The translations under genes and the position numbers were made by a program. Below the pieces are notes generated by a model. It was not told the DNA's origin and made no database searches. It saw only the letters and a program-made list of their open reading frames with translations. Below, in pieces: positions 32,567 through 40,935 of a stretch of DNA of 64,000 bases; the first letter of the stretch is position 1; the number at the start of each line of letters is the position of its first letter. This DNA comes from Arenivirga flava (GTDB lineage Bacteria > Actinomycetota > Actinomycetes > Actinomycetales > Microbacteriaceae). The stretch is from contig NZ_BSUL01000001.1 of assembly GCF_030161575.1 (NCBI RefSeq), positions 372,001 to 436,000 of the forward strand, in the 5' to 3' direction.

Positions 32567-32662
32567 ACGGATTCGACGCCCCTCTCGAGCGTTCGACGTG
32601 CGCCCCGGAAACCCGGAGCGGTCGACGGCGATGAGGTCCGCAGAAAAATCTTGATTTCCTAA

Positions 32663-32692
32663 TTGCTAGCCAGGCTAGGGAAATGCCATAAT
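32663..32692 (+). promoter_or_regulatory. promoter with palindrome between -35 and -10
   Basis: TTGCTA (32663-32668) and CATAAT (32687-32692) are separated by 18 bases and form a good sigma-70-type promoter in an AT-rich patch. The spacer holds a perfect palindrome ctagcc-a-ggctag (32666-32678), which overlaps the -35 and would let a repressor block the polymerase. It drives the operon 32734-33634. Confidence 0.55.
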
Positions 32693-32733
32693 GGTTCCAG
32701 TTGCGAAAGACCAGATCGCGGAAGGAACCCGAC

Positions 32734-33036
32734 ATGACCATCGCTCTCTACAGCCGGACCTCGTGGCGGGAGGTCGACACCGACTTCACCGTGGGTCAGA
32801 CGGACGGCGAGTTCGCCGGCACGGTGGAGCGGGTCGACGGTCGCTTCCTCGCGACCACGAGCGTCGGCGTCAAGCTCGGCAGCTTCCGCTCCGCCGACGC
32901 CGCGCAGCGCGCCCTCGAGGACGCCGCGGAAGCCGGAGCCGGGCGGAGCGCGGTCGGCCGCTGGCAGCTGCCCGTCATCATCGCCAGCCTCGCCACCGTG
33001 TGCGCCACGGCCCTCACCGCGGTGGTGTCGCTGTGA
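32734..33036 (+). CDS. hypothetical small protein with C-terminal membrane anchor
   Basis: The 100-residue protein has a soluble N-terminal part (VDTDFTVGQTDGEFAGTVER, then GSFRSADAAQRALEDAA) that looks like a small beta-rich domain, and one C-terminal hydrophobic segment (WQLPVIIASLATVCATALTA), so it is probably tail-anchored. ATG 32734 has gaagga upstream. It is the first gene of a three-gene operon behind the promoter at 32663. The function is unknown. Confidence 0.65.
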   Translation: MTIALYSRTSWREVDTDFTVGQTDGEFAGTVERVDGRFLATTSVGVKLGSFRSADAAQRALEDAAEAGAGRSAVGRWQLPVIIASLATVCATALTAVVSL

Positions 33037-33401
33037 CCATCGAACGCACGTCCTACGTCAGCGGCGTCACCGGCCTCGCCGCCCTCCGCGTCGAGGACGC
33101 AGCCGCCGCGCACCGTGCGACCGCCAACGCCCGCGTCGGGCGCGACGGCGTCGCATCGATCATCGTCGAGGTGACCGACCGCCGCGGCAACCTGCTGGCG
33201 CGCGAGATCGTGGACTCGGATGCGAAGCGCGAGATCGCCGCCGATCGCATGCTGAGCGGCTCCCGCATCGAGCGCTGCGGTCCCTGGCGCGTCGACCCCG
33301 TGCACAAGAACCGTCGACTCGTCGCCGAGGTCGCCCTGCGGATGAGCGACAGCGTCGGTTCCCTCGGGCGCGAGCGACGCGCCGCCGCGACGAGCGCATG
33401 A
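33033..33401 (+). CDS. hypothetical protein, member B of a duplicated small-protein family
   Basis: The 122-residue protein is the paralogue of the one at 31848 through IIVEVTDRRGNLLAREIVDS and the AADRMLSGSRIERC and DP-x-H-K-N-R-R parts. GTG 33033 overlaps the upstream stop and its own stop overlaps the next ATG (33398), so the three genes are tightly coupled. There is no known domain, signal or membrane segment. The shared core suggests a small folded domain with a conserved Cys in ERC. Confidence 0.68.
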   Translation: MTIERTSYVSGVTGLAALRVEDAAAAHRATANARVGRDGVASIIVEVTDRRGNLLAREIVDSDAKREIAADRMLSGSRIERCGPWRVDPVHKNRRLVAEVALRMSDSVGSLGRERRAAATSA

Positions 33402-33634
33402 GCGAGTTCGGCGTCGGCCAGCGGGTTCGCGAGGACCCGGTCGGTGCCGCCCTGCGCGCGGCGACGGCAGCGATCATCGCGCTGCGCACCGTGAACCGGC
33501 GCGCAGCTCGACGGCTCTCGACGACCTTCGATCAGATCGCCCAGCAGCACACGAGCGGACTGCTCGACGACACGGAGACCATCCGCGCCCTCGCCCGCAT
33601 CGCGAGCGATGCCGGTCGCGAACAGCACGCCTGA
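33398..33634 (+). CDS. hypothetical small helical protein (78 aa)
   Basis: The 78-residue protein is predicted to be all-helical, with a central basic stretch (AAIIALRTVNRRAARRLSTT) and a conserved-looking DDTETIRALARIA end. It is the last gene of the 32734-33634 operon, starting within the stop of its upstream neighbour, and it faces the MarR gene at 33642 tail to tail. No family is recognised. Confidence 0.62.
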   Translation: MSEFGVGQRVREDPVGAALRAATAAIIALRTVNRRAARRLSTTFDQIAQQHTSGLLDDTETIRALARIASDAGREQHA

Positions 33635-33641
33635 GCGGCGC

Positions 33642-34112
33642 TCAGACGTCGCGGTACTGCTGTTCGCCGCGCTCGCGCATGCCGTCGAGCACGTGCACCA
33701 GAGTCCGCAGGTGCTCGCTCGGCACCTCGGCGACGAGCGCGCGGAACTCGTCATCGTGCTGCCGCAACTGCTCCGACACGAACGGCGCGGCCTCGCCCGC
33801 GACGAGCAGGAACGCGCGGCCGTCGGCCGGGTCGGCCGTGCGGCGGACCAGTTCCCGGCCGACCAGCTCGGTGACGATCGCCGAGGTGCCGGCGGGGCTG
33901 ATGCGCAGCGCGGTCTGCACCGAGACCTGCCGAAGGGGCTCGCCCGCCGCATCCGCCCGCAGGATCATCGTGAGCGCGAGCATCGAGCTGTGACTGAGCC
34001 TGGCCACGAGGCCGGCGCGACGCCAGAGGTCCATGTCCGCCTCCCGGAACGCGAGGAACGCGGCGAGGGCGAGTTCTGCGTCCGGTGCAGCGTCGTCGTC
34101 GCCTGTGCTCAC
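33642..34112 (-). CDS. MarR-family transcriptional regulator
   Basis: The 156-residue protein has a MarR winged helix: LSHSSMLALTMILRADAAGE, the recognition-helix part ISPAGTSAIVTELVGRELVR, and the wing TADPADGRAFLLV. I choose the GTG at 34112 (VSTGDDDAAPDAEL); longer frames upstream have no support. It is closely related to the regulator at 40419: both share ALAAFL-x-FRE-(A/S)-DM-(D/E)-LW and DAAG/DDAG-x-PLRQV. It is divergent from the hydrolase-fusion gene at 34304 and may control it. Confidence 0.85.
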   Translation of the reverse strand: MSTGDDDAAPDAELALAAFLAFREADMDLWRRAGLVARLSHSSMLALTMILRADAAGEPLRQVSVQTALRISPAGTSAIVTELVGRELVRRTADPADGRAFLLVAGEAAPFVSEQLRQHDDEFRALVAEVPSEHLRTLVHVLDGMRERGEQQYRDV

Positions 34113-34291
34113 CCGGCGACCGTAACCGGCAGTTCGCGGGAGGCGCTGCGGCGTGCGGCTCGCATGGAGGCTCGACCGTTCCGCCACCGTTGCTGGGCGC
34201 GCCGTCGGCGCCCGCTGGGTGCGCCCCGCGTGGTCGCGGGCCGAGCGCTGCACACGGGGCGGAACGACCCCGGCCGCCCCGGCGATCCGCA

Positions 34292-34297
34292 TAGCGT
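34292..34297 (+). promoter_or_regulatory. -10 box (TAGCGT) for a leaderless gene
   Basis: TAGCGT fits TANNNT and ends six bases (cgaggc) before the ATG at 34304. Confidence 0.45.
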
Positions 34298-34303
34298 CGA
34301 GGC

Positions 34304-35698
34304 ATGACCACGCATCCGGACCGTCGCAGCCGAGAAGACCTGCCCGTCCTCTTCTTCGTGCACGGCCTCGGGCTCGGTGCCGCCGCGGCCGGCCGCATCG
34401 CCGAGCTGCTGCGGGACACCGTGCGGGTGCAGGGCATCGACCTCCCCGGTTTCGGTGCGGCAGCGGATGCGACGCCGCTCGGTCTCGAGGACTCCGTCGC
34501 CTTCGTCGAGCGCCGCATCGGCGAGCACAGCGCCGCGCAGTGGGGCCTCGCGGGGCACAGCATGGGCGGCAAGATCGCGGCCCTCGTCGCCGCGCGGGCC
34601 CTGAGCGGCCAGTCGGGGCTCTTCGGCCTGCGCGGCCTCGTGCTGCTCGCCGCGTCGCCGTTGCGGCCCGAGCCGATGGACGAGGAGCGCCGCCGCGACA
34701 TGCTCGCCTGGACCGACGGCCCGAGCATCGGCGACGAGCACGCCGAGACCTTCGTGGAGGCCAACGCCGCCGAGGGCTTCGCCGGGCCGGCGCGGGCGCT
34801 GGCCGTCTCGCTCGTCGCGGGCACCGCCTCCGAGGCGTGGCGGAGCTGGCTCGAGCGCGGCAGCCGTGAGGACTGGCAGGCCCGCGTGCCGGTGTCGCCC
34901 GTGCCGACCCTGATCCTGTCCGGAGCCGAGGACGGCGACGACCTCGGCGCTGCGGCCCAGGCCCGGTTGAACGCTCCGCAGTACGAGCACGCGCAGCAGG
35001 CGATCGTCGAGGGAGCGGGGCACCTGCTCATGCTCGAGCAGCCGACCGCCGTCGCCGAGCTCATCGCCGGGTTCTGGCGGGAGCGGGTCGAGAACGGCCC
35101 CTCCGTGCCCGCGGCGGTCGCGCGCACCATCGCCTCGCCCCGCACGAGCGCGCGGACCAGGGGCGTGCTCGCCCGACGCGCCCTCGCCGACCCGATCGCC
35201 TCCGATCCGCTCGCCCTCACCGCGGGGCAGCTGGCCACGCTGCGGACGCTCGCCGAGCACGTCGTGCCCCAGGACGGGCCGCGCATCGACCTCGCCGTGC
35301 GCGTCGACCGGCAGCTGAGCCGTGGCGAGGGGGACGGATGGCGCCCAGCCGACCTGCCCGACGACGCCGGGGCGTACCGGCTCGCGCTCGACGGGCTCCG
35401 CGGCTGGGCCGAGCTGCCCGAGGCGGAGCGCTCGGCCGCACTCGAGGGGATCGCCGACGGCTCGACCGCCGTCGACGGCCTCACCGGCGCGCAGCTGTCG
35501 TCGTGGTTCGAGGACGCGCGCGTCGACCTGGTGCGGCAGTGGCTGGCGCACCCGGCGACGATGGCGCGCATCGGCTTCGACGGCTTCGCCAACGGCGGCG
35601 ACGGAGCCCGACTGCAGGGCTTCACCGAGCTGCGCGCCGGCAGCCGGGAGGCCTGGGAGCCGATCGCGGCGACCACGACGGAAGAGGAGACCCGCTGA
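34304..35698 (+). CDS. alpha/beta-hydrolase fused to gluconate 2-dehydrogenase subunit 3-like domain
   Basis: The 464-residue protein has two parts. Residues 1-270 are an alpha/beta hydrolase with the LFFVHGLGLGAAAAGRIAEL strand, the nucleophile elbow GLAGHSMGGKIAAL and the catalytic His in EGAGHLLMLEQP. Residues 300-460 resemble the small subunit (subunit 3) of gluconate 2-dehydrogenase, with FRTLAEHVVPQD-like and GWAELPEAERSAALEGIA segments. That subunit normally pairs with a GMC flavoprotein, and a GMC gene starts in the last base of this one. A joined oxidation-then-hydrolysis reaction, such as a lactone, is inferred. No Tat signal is present, so it is probably cytoplasmic. Confidence 0.8.
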   Translation: MTTHPDRRSREDLPVLFFVHGLGLGAAAAGRIAELLRDTVRVQGIDLPGFGAAADATPLGLEDSVAFVERRIGEHSAAQWGLAGHSMGGKIAALVAARALSGQSGLFGLRGLVLLAASPLRPEPMDEERRRDMLAWTDGPSIGDEHAETFVEANAAEGFAGPARALAVSLVAGTASEAWRSWLERGSREDWQARVPVSPVPTLILSGAEDGDDLGAAAQARLNAPQYEHAQQAIVEGAGHLLMLEQPTAVAELIAGFWRERVENGPSVPAAVARTIASPRTSARTRGVLARRALADPIASDPLALTAGQLATLRTLAEHVVPQDGPRIDLAVRVDRQLSRGEGDGWRPADLPDDAGAYRLALDGLRGWAELPEAERSAALEGIADGSTAVDGLTGAQLSSWFEDARVDLVRQWLAHPATMARIGFDGFANGGDGARLQGFTELRAGSREAWEPIAATTTEEETR

Positions 35699-37241
35699 TG
35701 GATCTGCGCAGCATGCGGCACCACGATCGCAGCGAGGAGGTCGACGTGGTCGTCGTCGGCACCGGAGCGGGAGGGGCGCCGCTGATCGCCTCGCTCGCCG
35801 CTCGCGGACTGCGCGTTGTCGCGCTCGAGGCCGGTGCGAACAGCGAGCCCGGCGAGCACACCGCCGACGAGCTGGAGGGCTCGGACATCAACTGGATGGA
35901 CGAACGACTGAGCGGCGGCGGCACCCCGACCGCGTTCGGGCCCAACAACAGCGGCCGCGGCGTCGGAGGGTCGACCCTGCACTGGGGCGCGTTCTCCCCC
36001 GCCCCGATGCCCGCGACCTGCGCCTGCGCAGCACCACGGGCGAGGGCGTCGACTGGCCCGTCGATCCGGCCGAGCTCACCGGCTACCTCGAGCGCGTCGA
36101 GGACTTCGTCGGCGTGGCCGGCCCGGCGCACTACCCGTGGGACCCGTCGCGGCGGTACCGGATGGCCCCGCCCGCGCGCAACGCCTCCTCCGACGCCATG
36201 ATCGCCGGATGCGAGGCCGTCGGCATCACCGCGACGGATGCGCCCGTCGCGCTCAACACCGAGGATCGCCAGCAGCCGCACTTCGGCCTGCGCCAGGCCT
36301 GCGTGAACAGCGGCTCCTGCCACCAGGGCTGCCGCGCCGCCGCCAAGGTGAGCATGGACACCACCTACCTGCCCTTCGCGGTGGCGCACGGCGCCGAGAT
36401 CCGCCCCGATGCGACCGTGACGGGCATCGAGCTCGACGCGCGCGGCCGCGTCGCCGCCGTCGTCTACGTGCAGGACGGCCGCGAGCTGCGCCAGCGTTGC
36501 GCCGCCCTGGTGCTCGCGGCCGGCGCGGTCGAGACGCCGAGGCTGCTGCTGCACACGGGCCTCGCCAACGGCAGCGGGCAGGTCGGCCGCAACTTCATGG
36601 CGCACCCCTCGGTGCAGGTGTGGGGTCGCTTCGACACCCCGATGCGCAGCCACCGCGGCTACCCGTCGTCGATCATCAGCGAGGACATGGTGCGGCCGGC
36701 CGGTGCCGACTTCGCGGGCGGCTACCTCATGCAGAACCTCGGGGTGATGCCCCTCACCTTCGCGACCACGCTCGTGCGTGGCGGCGGGCTGTGGGGGCCG
36801 GCGCTCACCGGTGCGATGGACGACTACGCCTACTACTCGGGCGCCGGCATCAACGGCGAATGCCTGCCCTCGGAGCGCAATCGGCTGACGCTGGCGGACG
36901 AGGCGGACGCGCTGGGCGTGCCCCGCGCCCGCATCGACTTCACCACCGGCTCGAACGAGGACGCCATCACGGCCCACGCCGTGCCGGTGCTGCGGAGCAT
37001 CCTCGAGGCGGCCGGCGCGCGCAGCACGATGGTGCTCGACCGCACCGCGCACACGATCGGCACCTGCCGCATGGGCGACGACCCGGCGACCTCGGTCGTC
37101 GACCCGCACGGGCGCAGCTGGGACGTGCCCAACCTCTGGATCAGCGACAACTCGACCTTCCCCAGCTCGCTGACCGCGAACCCCGCGCTCACGATCATGG
37201 CGCTGTCGCTGCGGACGGCGGATGCGATGCTGGCGGCCTGA
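35698..37241 (+). pseudogene. GMC oxidoreductase, frame broken by a single-base loss
   Basis: This is an FAD-dependent glucose-methanol-choline oxidoreductase. The ADP-binding motif VDVVVVGTGAGGAPLIASLA and GRGVGGSTLHWGAFSP lie in frame one. From DLRLRSTTGEGVDWPVDPAE the protein continues in another frame, through GSCHQGCRAAAKVSM, AGAVETPRLLLHTG, HTIGTCRMGDDPATS and the C-terminal DNSTFPSSLTANPALTIMAL. One C added to the run at 35996-36000 gives 514 residues, the normal size. The NPALTIMAL end and the missing signal peptide fit gluconate 2-dehydrogenase-type large subunits. It is translationally coupled to the hydrolase fusion. Confidence 0.88.
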
Positions 37242-37307
37242 GCGCACGGCGCATCCGCTTTTCCCGCTACGGTGAGCTAACACATCCGTCTGGGAGAGGG
37301 TTGAGCG

Positions 37308-38378
37308 ATGTCGTCACCGGTGGAACTGCTGTTCTCGATCCCGGCGGAGCCGGCCAAGGTGCACCTGGCGGCCGCCCTGCAGGAGCAGGGCTTCTCGGTC
37401 TCGCCGTCCGCATCCGGCGGCCTGCTGGTCAAGCGGGGCAGCCTGGGCACGACGCTGGTCGCCGGCGCGCTGGCCGGCAACGACATGCACGTGGAGTTCG
37501 GCATCGAGGTGACGCCGACGCCCGAGGGCACGCTCGCGCAGGTGCGCCGCTCGGCCGCCAGCGGATTCCTCAAGGGCGGGGCCATCGGCGCGGCCAAGAC
37601 GAACGACGTGATCCAGACCGCCATGCACCAGGCCGGGGCGCGCCTCGCGCAGCAGGGCGTGCTGGTCGGTACGACGCCGTCCGCGGACCCGACGCAGCCG
37701 GCGCCGATGCCGTACCTGCCGCCGCCCGTCGACTACGCGGGCCGCACCAACGTCGTGGCGATCGTGGCGCTCGTGCTCGGCTTCCTGTTCCCGCTGGGCG
37801 GCATCATCGCCGGCGCGGTCGCGCTCGCGCAGGTGAAGCGTACCGGCGAGAAGGGGCGCGGCCTCGCCATCGGCGGCATCGTCGTCGGCTCGCTCGCCAC
37901 GCTGCTGCTGATCGGCATCGTCGCCGTGGCGACGATCGTCGGCATCGCGACCTCGTCGCAGACCGCCCCGCCGGTCACCGCGCCGCAGAGCAGCTCGGTG
38001 CCGGAGGAGGGCGGCGACGAGGTGGACGTGTTCTCCGTGGCCGTGGGCGACTGCATCAACGACTTCGGCACCGGCGAGGTGAACTCCGTCGAGGCGCTCG
38101 ACTGCGCCCTGCCCCACGACTACGAGGTGTACTCCGAGATCACGATCCCCGGCAACGAGTTCCCCGGCCAGGACGCGGTCACCGCCGCCGCCGACGACCA
38201 GTGCGTCGCCGCCTTCGACGCCTTCGTCGGGCTGGGCTACCAGGAGTCGCTGCTCGACTTCTCGTACCTGGCCCCCACCGCGGACTCCTGGCAGCTCAAC
38301 GACGACCGCCTCATCACCTGCCTGATCTACGACCCCGCCGGGCAGACCTCGGGGTCGCTCGCCGGCGCCGCCCGCTGA
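37308..38378 (+). CDS. DUF4190/septum-formation-domain membrane protein
   Basis: The 356-residue protein has a soluble N-terminal part (residues 1-130) and a Pro-rich linker. Two membrane helices of the DUF4190 type follow (VVAIVALVLGFLFPLGGIIA and GIVVGSLATLLLIGIVAVAT), then an extracytoplasmic domain with VGDCINDFG, VEALDCALPHDYEVYSEI and DQCVAAFDAFVG. The paired Cys residues match the Septum_form domain of actinobacterial cell-surface proteins. gggagaggg precedes the ATG. The ligand and role are unknown. It is separated from its neighbours by its own leader. Confidence 0.82.
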   Translation: MSSPVELLFSIPAEPAKVHLAAALQEQGFSVSPSASGGLLVKRGSLGTTLVAGALAGNDMHVEFGIEVTPTPEGTLAQVRRSAASGFLKGGAIGAAKTNDVIQTAMHQAGARLAQQGVLVGTTPSADPTQPAPMPYLPPPVDYAGRTNVVAIVALVLGFLFPLGGIIAGAVALAQVKRTGEKGRGLAIGGIVVGSLATLLLIGIVAVATIVGIATSSQTAPPVTAPQSSSVPEEGGDEVDVFSVAVGDCINDFGTGEVNSVEALDCALPHDYEVYSEITIPGNEFPGQDAVTAAADDQCVAAFDAFVGLGYQESLLDFSYLAPTADSWQLNDDRLITCLIYDPAGQTSGSLAGAAR

Positions 38379-38393
38379 GGCGGCGCGGGCGCG

Positions 38394-38399
38394 TAGGGT
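38394..38399 (+). promoter_or_regulatory. -10 box (TAGGGT) for a leaderless gene
   Basis: TAGGGT fits TANNNT and ends seven bases before the ATG at 38407, which I use as the start in place of the GTG at 38398. Confidence 0.4.
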
Positions 38400-38406
38400 G
38401 GCCGTG

Positions 38407-38703
38407 ATGTCCTCCCTGCGCGCGCTGCTGCTCCCGATCCTCGGGACGGCGCTCGTCGTGCTCGCGCTCGGCGCCTCCGCCGAGCCGGAGTCGCTCGCCG
38501 CCGCCGCCGGACTGCTCGTCGCCGCGGCCGCCGCGGCGGCGGTCGTCGCCGTCGTGCTCCAGCGGACCGCGCGGCCCCTGGGCATCGCGAGCCGGGCGGT
38601 CGCGCACCGCGGGCTGCGGCAGCCGGAGCCCGAGCCGGACCACCCCGACACCGCCGGCCGTCCGCGCCCCCGCGCGCCCGGCATCCTCCCCGCGGCCGCG
38701 TAG
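38407..38703 (+). CDS. DUF6412-type small membrane protein
   Basis: The 98-residue protein has two hydrophobic segments (LLPILGTALVVLALGASAEP and AAAGLLVAAAAAAAVVAVVL) and a Pro/Arg-rich cytoplasmic tail. Small proteins of this kind, named DUF6412, commonly sit just before a second YidC-like gene in Microbacteriaceae, and that is the case here. A role with the insertase is inferred from location only. Confidence 0.65.
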   Translation: MSSLRALLLPILGTALVVLALGASAEPESLAAAAGLLVAAAAAAAVVAVVLQRTARPLGIASRAVAHRGLRQPEPEPDHPDTAGRPRPRAPGILPAAA

Positions 38704-38804
38704 ACCGCTCGTCTCCGAGCGGCCCGCGGCCCGGCGGCGCGCCGACGACCCTCGACGCGCCGTCGTGATCGATCGAACCCACATCATCGATCCCGGGAGT
38801 CACC

Positions 38805-39560
38805 GTGAACCTGTACGACCTCGCCCCCGTCGCCGCCCTGCTGGAGGGCGCATCCGTTCTGCTGACCGTTCTGACCGTGCTGCTCGACCCGCTCGCCGGC
38901 CCTGCCGCCGCCGCCCTCGTCGTGGTGCTGGCCACGCTCGGCGTACGCCTCGCCCTCACCCCGCTCACCCGATCGCAGGTGCGCGCCGAGCTGCACCGCG
39001 AGCGGCTCGCCCCGCAGCTGCGCGCCCTGCAACGGCGCTACGCGAAGCGTCCCGAGGTGCTGCAGCACAAGACCCTGGAGCTCTACCGCGAGCACGGCAC
39101 CTCGCCGTTCGCGGGCATGCTGCCGGCCCTCGCGCAGAGCCCGGTGCTGCTCGTCGTCTACGGCGTGTTCACGCACCCGATCATCGGCGGCGAGCCGAAC
39201 GCGCTGCTCGGGCAGTCGTTCGCCGGCGTCGAGCTGGGCGGCACGCTGCTCGGCGACCCGAGCGGATGGCTGCCGCATGCGCTGCTGCTCGTCGCGATCG
39301 CGGGCGTCGCCGCCCTGCACCGGCTCGTCGCGCTGCGGCGGATGGCGGACGCGGTCGCGTCGGGCGCGCCCGAGAGCGGACTGCAGCGCGCGCTGACCTG
39401 GATGCCGTTCGCCGTGATCGTCGTCGCGGCGATCGTGCCGCTGGCGGCGGCCCTGTACCTGACGGTGGGTACGGCGTTCACGCTGGGGGAGCGGCTGATG
39501 TGGCGGCGCGTGCTGCGCGGCCGGGGCGGGACGGTGATCGAGCCGGTCGCGGCGGGGTGA
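38805..39560 (+). CDS. YidC/Oxa1-family membrane protein insertase
   Basis: The 251-residue protein shows the YidC/Oxa1 core: RLALTPLTRSQVRAELHRER with the conserved hydrophilic-groove Arg, the basic cytoplasmic loop LRALQRRYAKRPEVLQHKTL, and GTSPFAGMLPALAQSPVLLV. Four to five membrane helices follow. The GTG start has gggag upstream. It is short and lies outside the usual rpmH-rnpA-yidC locus, so it is likely a second, specialised insertase. It pairs with the DUF6412 gene just before it. Confidence 0.83.
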   Translation: MNLYDLAPVAALLEGASVLLTVLTVLLDPLAGPAAAALVVVLATLGVRLALTPLTRSQVRAELHRERLAPQLRALQRRYAKRPEVLQHKTLELYREHGTSPFAGMLPALAQSPVLLVVYGVFTHPIIGGEPNALLGQSFAGVELGGTLLGDPSGWLPHALLLVAIAGVAALHRLVALRRMADAVASGAPESGLQRALTWMPFAVIVVAAIVPLAAALYLTVGTAFTLGERLMWRRVLRGRGGTVIEPVAAG

Positions 39561-39600
39561 GGCGCCCGGCGGTCAGCGCTCCCCGGACCGTGCTCCTCGC

Positions 39601-40236
39601 TCAGCGCCCGGCTCGCCGCGGCGTGCGGAACATCCCCGTGAAGCGCCGGCCGCCCCGCCCGTCGATGCTGCCGCCCTGCACGAAGCCGAAGCGTTCGAAG
39701 AAGCGCTGCTGCCGCGGCGTGCGCGCCTCCAGGTAGGCGAACTGGCCGGTCGCGTCGAGGAGCGCGAGCTGGCGCTCCAGCAGGGCCGAGCCGGTGCCCG
39801 CCCCGCGCTCGTGCTCGGCGACCACGACGTTCTTGAGGTACCAGTGCGGCTCAACCGGCCGGTGGCGCTCGAGCTGGCGCTGCAGTCGCACGCCGCGCAG
39901 GCTGTCAAGGATGCCCAGCGCGCGCACGAAGTGGAACGCGAAGGGGATCTGCCCGAGCACGGCGGAATCGCGGCCCACGTCGAGCCGCTCCCAGAGCGCC
40001 GCACCGACGAGGGCGCCGTCGGCGTCGCAGGCGACGTCGACCTGCAGGCGCGCGATCGGCTGCGCCCTGAGGTAGGCCAGGAAGAAGCGGGCCCGGTGCG
40101 CCTCGGAGCGCCCGAGCCCGATGAACATCGCATCGGAGGCGGCGGCGCGCGCGAAGAGGTCGACGACAGCGCGCCGATCGCGTCGTGTGCCCTCGCGCAC
40201 CGTCACCACCGCGGGCGCGGCTCCCTCGTCGATCAT
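39601..40236 (-). CDS. GNAT-family acetyltransferase
   Basis: The 211-residue protein has the GNAT fold: an N-terminal VREGTRRDRRAVVDLFARAA, the acetyl-CoA-binding segment WYLKNVVVAEHERGAGTGSA (R/Q-x-x-G-x-G/A type), and a C-terminal YLEARTPRQQRFFERFGFVQ. The spacing fits, although the pyrophosphate loop is slightly changed (RGAGTGS). ATG 40236 is preceded by ggaggag. The substrate is unknown. It is divergent from the MarR gene at 40419. Confidence 0.84.
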   Translation of the reverse strand: MIDEGAAPAVVTVREGTRRDRRAVVDLFARAAASDAMFIGLGRSEAHRARFFLAYLRAQPIARLQVDVACDADGALVGAALWERLDVGRDSAVLGQIPFAFHFVRALGILDSLRGVRLQRQLERHRPVEPHWYLKNVVVAEHERGAGTGSALLERQLALLDATGQFAYLEARTPRQQRFFERFGFVQGGSIDGRGGRRFTGMFRTPRRAGR

Positions 40237-40405
40237 CGTGCTCCTCCGGTCGTGTCGGCTCAGTCTCCGATCGGATCGCTCGCCCCGGTGCGCATGCTCG
40301 GCTGGCGTCGAGGCGCAGCGCGGGGCATGATGGCCGCTCATCCGCAGGGCACCGGCTCCGGGCTGACACCCGGCTGAACGACAGGGTGACGCTCCTGTGC
40401 CCCGG

Positions 40406-40411
40406 TATCGT
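40406..40411 (+). promoter_or_regulatory. -10 box (TATCGT) for a leaderless marR gene
   Basis: TATCGT fits TANNNT and ends seven bases before the ATG at 40419. Confidence 0.45.
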
Positions 40412-40418
40412 GTTCCTC

Positions 40419-40882
40419 ATGAGTTCGCCGACAGCTGCCGCTGACGCCGTGCGAGCGCTGGCGGCCTTCCTCGAGTTCCGCGAGTCGGACATGGAGCTGT
40501 GGACGCGAGCGGGTGACAGTCTCGGTCTCTCCCGCACGGCCATGCTGGCCCTGGCGCGCATCATCCGGGCCGACGACGCCGGCACCCCCTGCGGCAGGTC
40601 GATCTCGGCCGGGCACTGCTCGCGAGCCCCGCGGGTATCTCGGCCACCATCGACACGCTCGAGGCCAAGGGACTGGTGCGGCGGGAGCGCTCCACCACCG
40701 ACCGGCGAGCGGTCGCGCTCGTGCCCGGCGAGCACGCCGCCCCCACCGTCGAGGAGGTGCTCGGCGCGGATGCGCGCTTCGTCGAGCGGGCCACCGCGCT
40801 GACCCCGGAGGCCCTCGGCGGCTTCATCGAGCTGATGGACCACATGAACGGCGTCTCCGCCGGCAAGTACCGAGACGCCTGA
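40419..40882 (+). pseudogene. MarR-family regulator, frame broken by a single-base loss
   Basis: The start (ALAAFLEFRESDMELWTRAG, then LSRTAMLALARIIRADDAGT) and the end (LVRRERSTTDRRAVALVPGE through GGFIELMDHMNGVSAG) lie in different frames. One C added to the run at 40585-40589 joins them as DDAGTPLRQVDLGRALLASP, giving a MarR protein of 154 residues with a complete winged helix (SPAGISATIDTLEAKGLVRR). It is a paralogue of the regulator at 33642. The following ZIP-transporter gene starts 53 bases later. Confidence 0.8.
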
Positions 40883-40935
40883 ACACCGCCTGCGGCGCTC
40901 GCCGCATGGCCTCGCCGCGCGAGGATGATCGGCCC

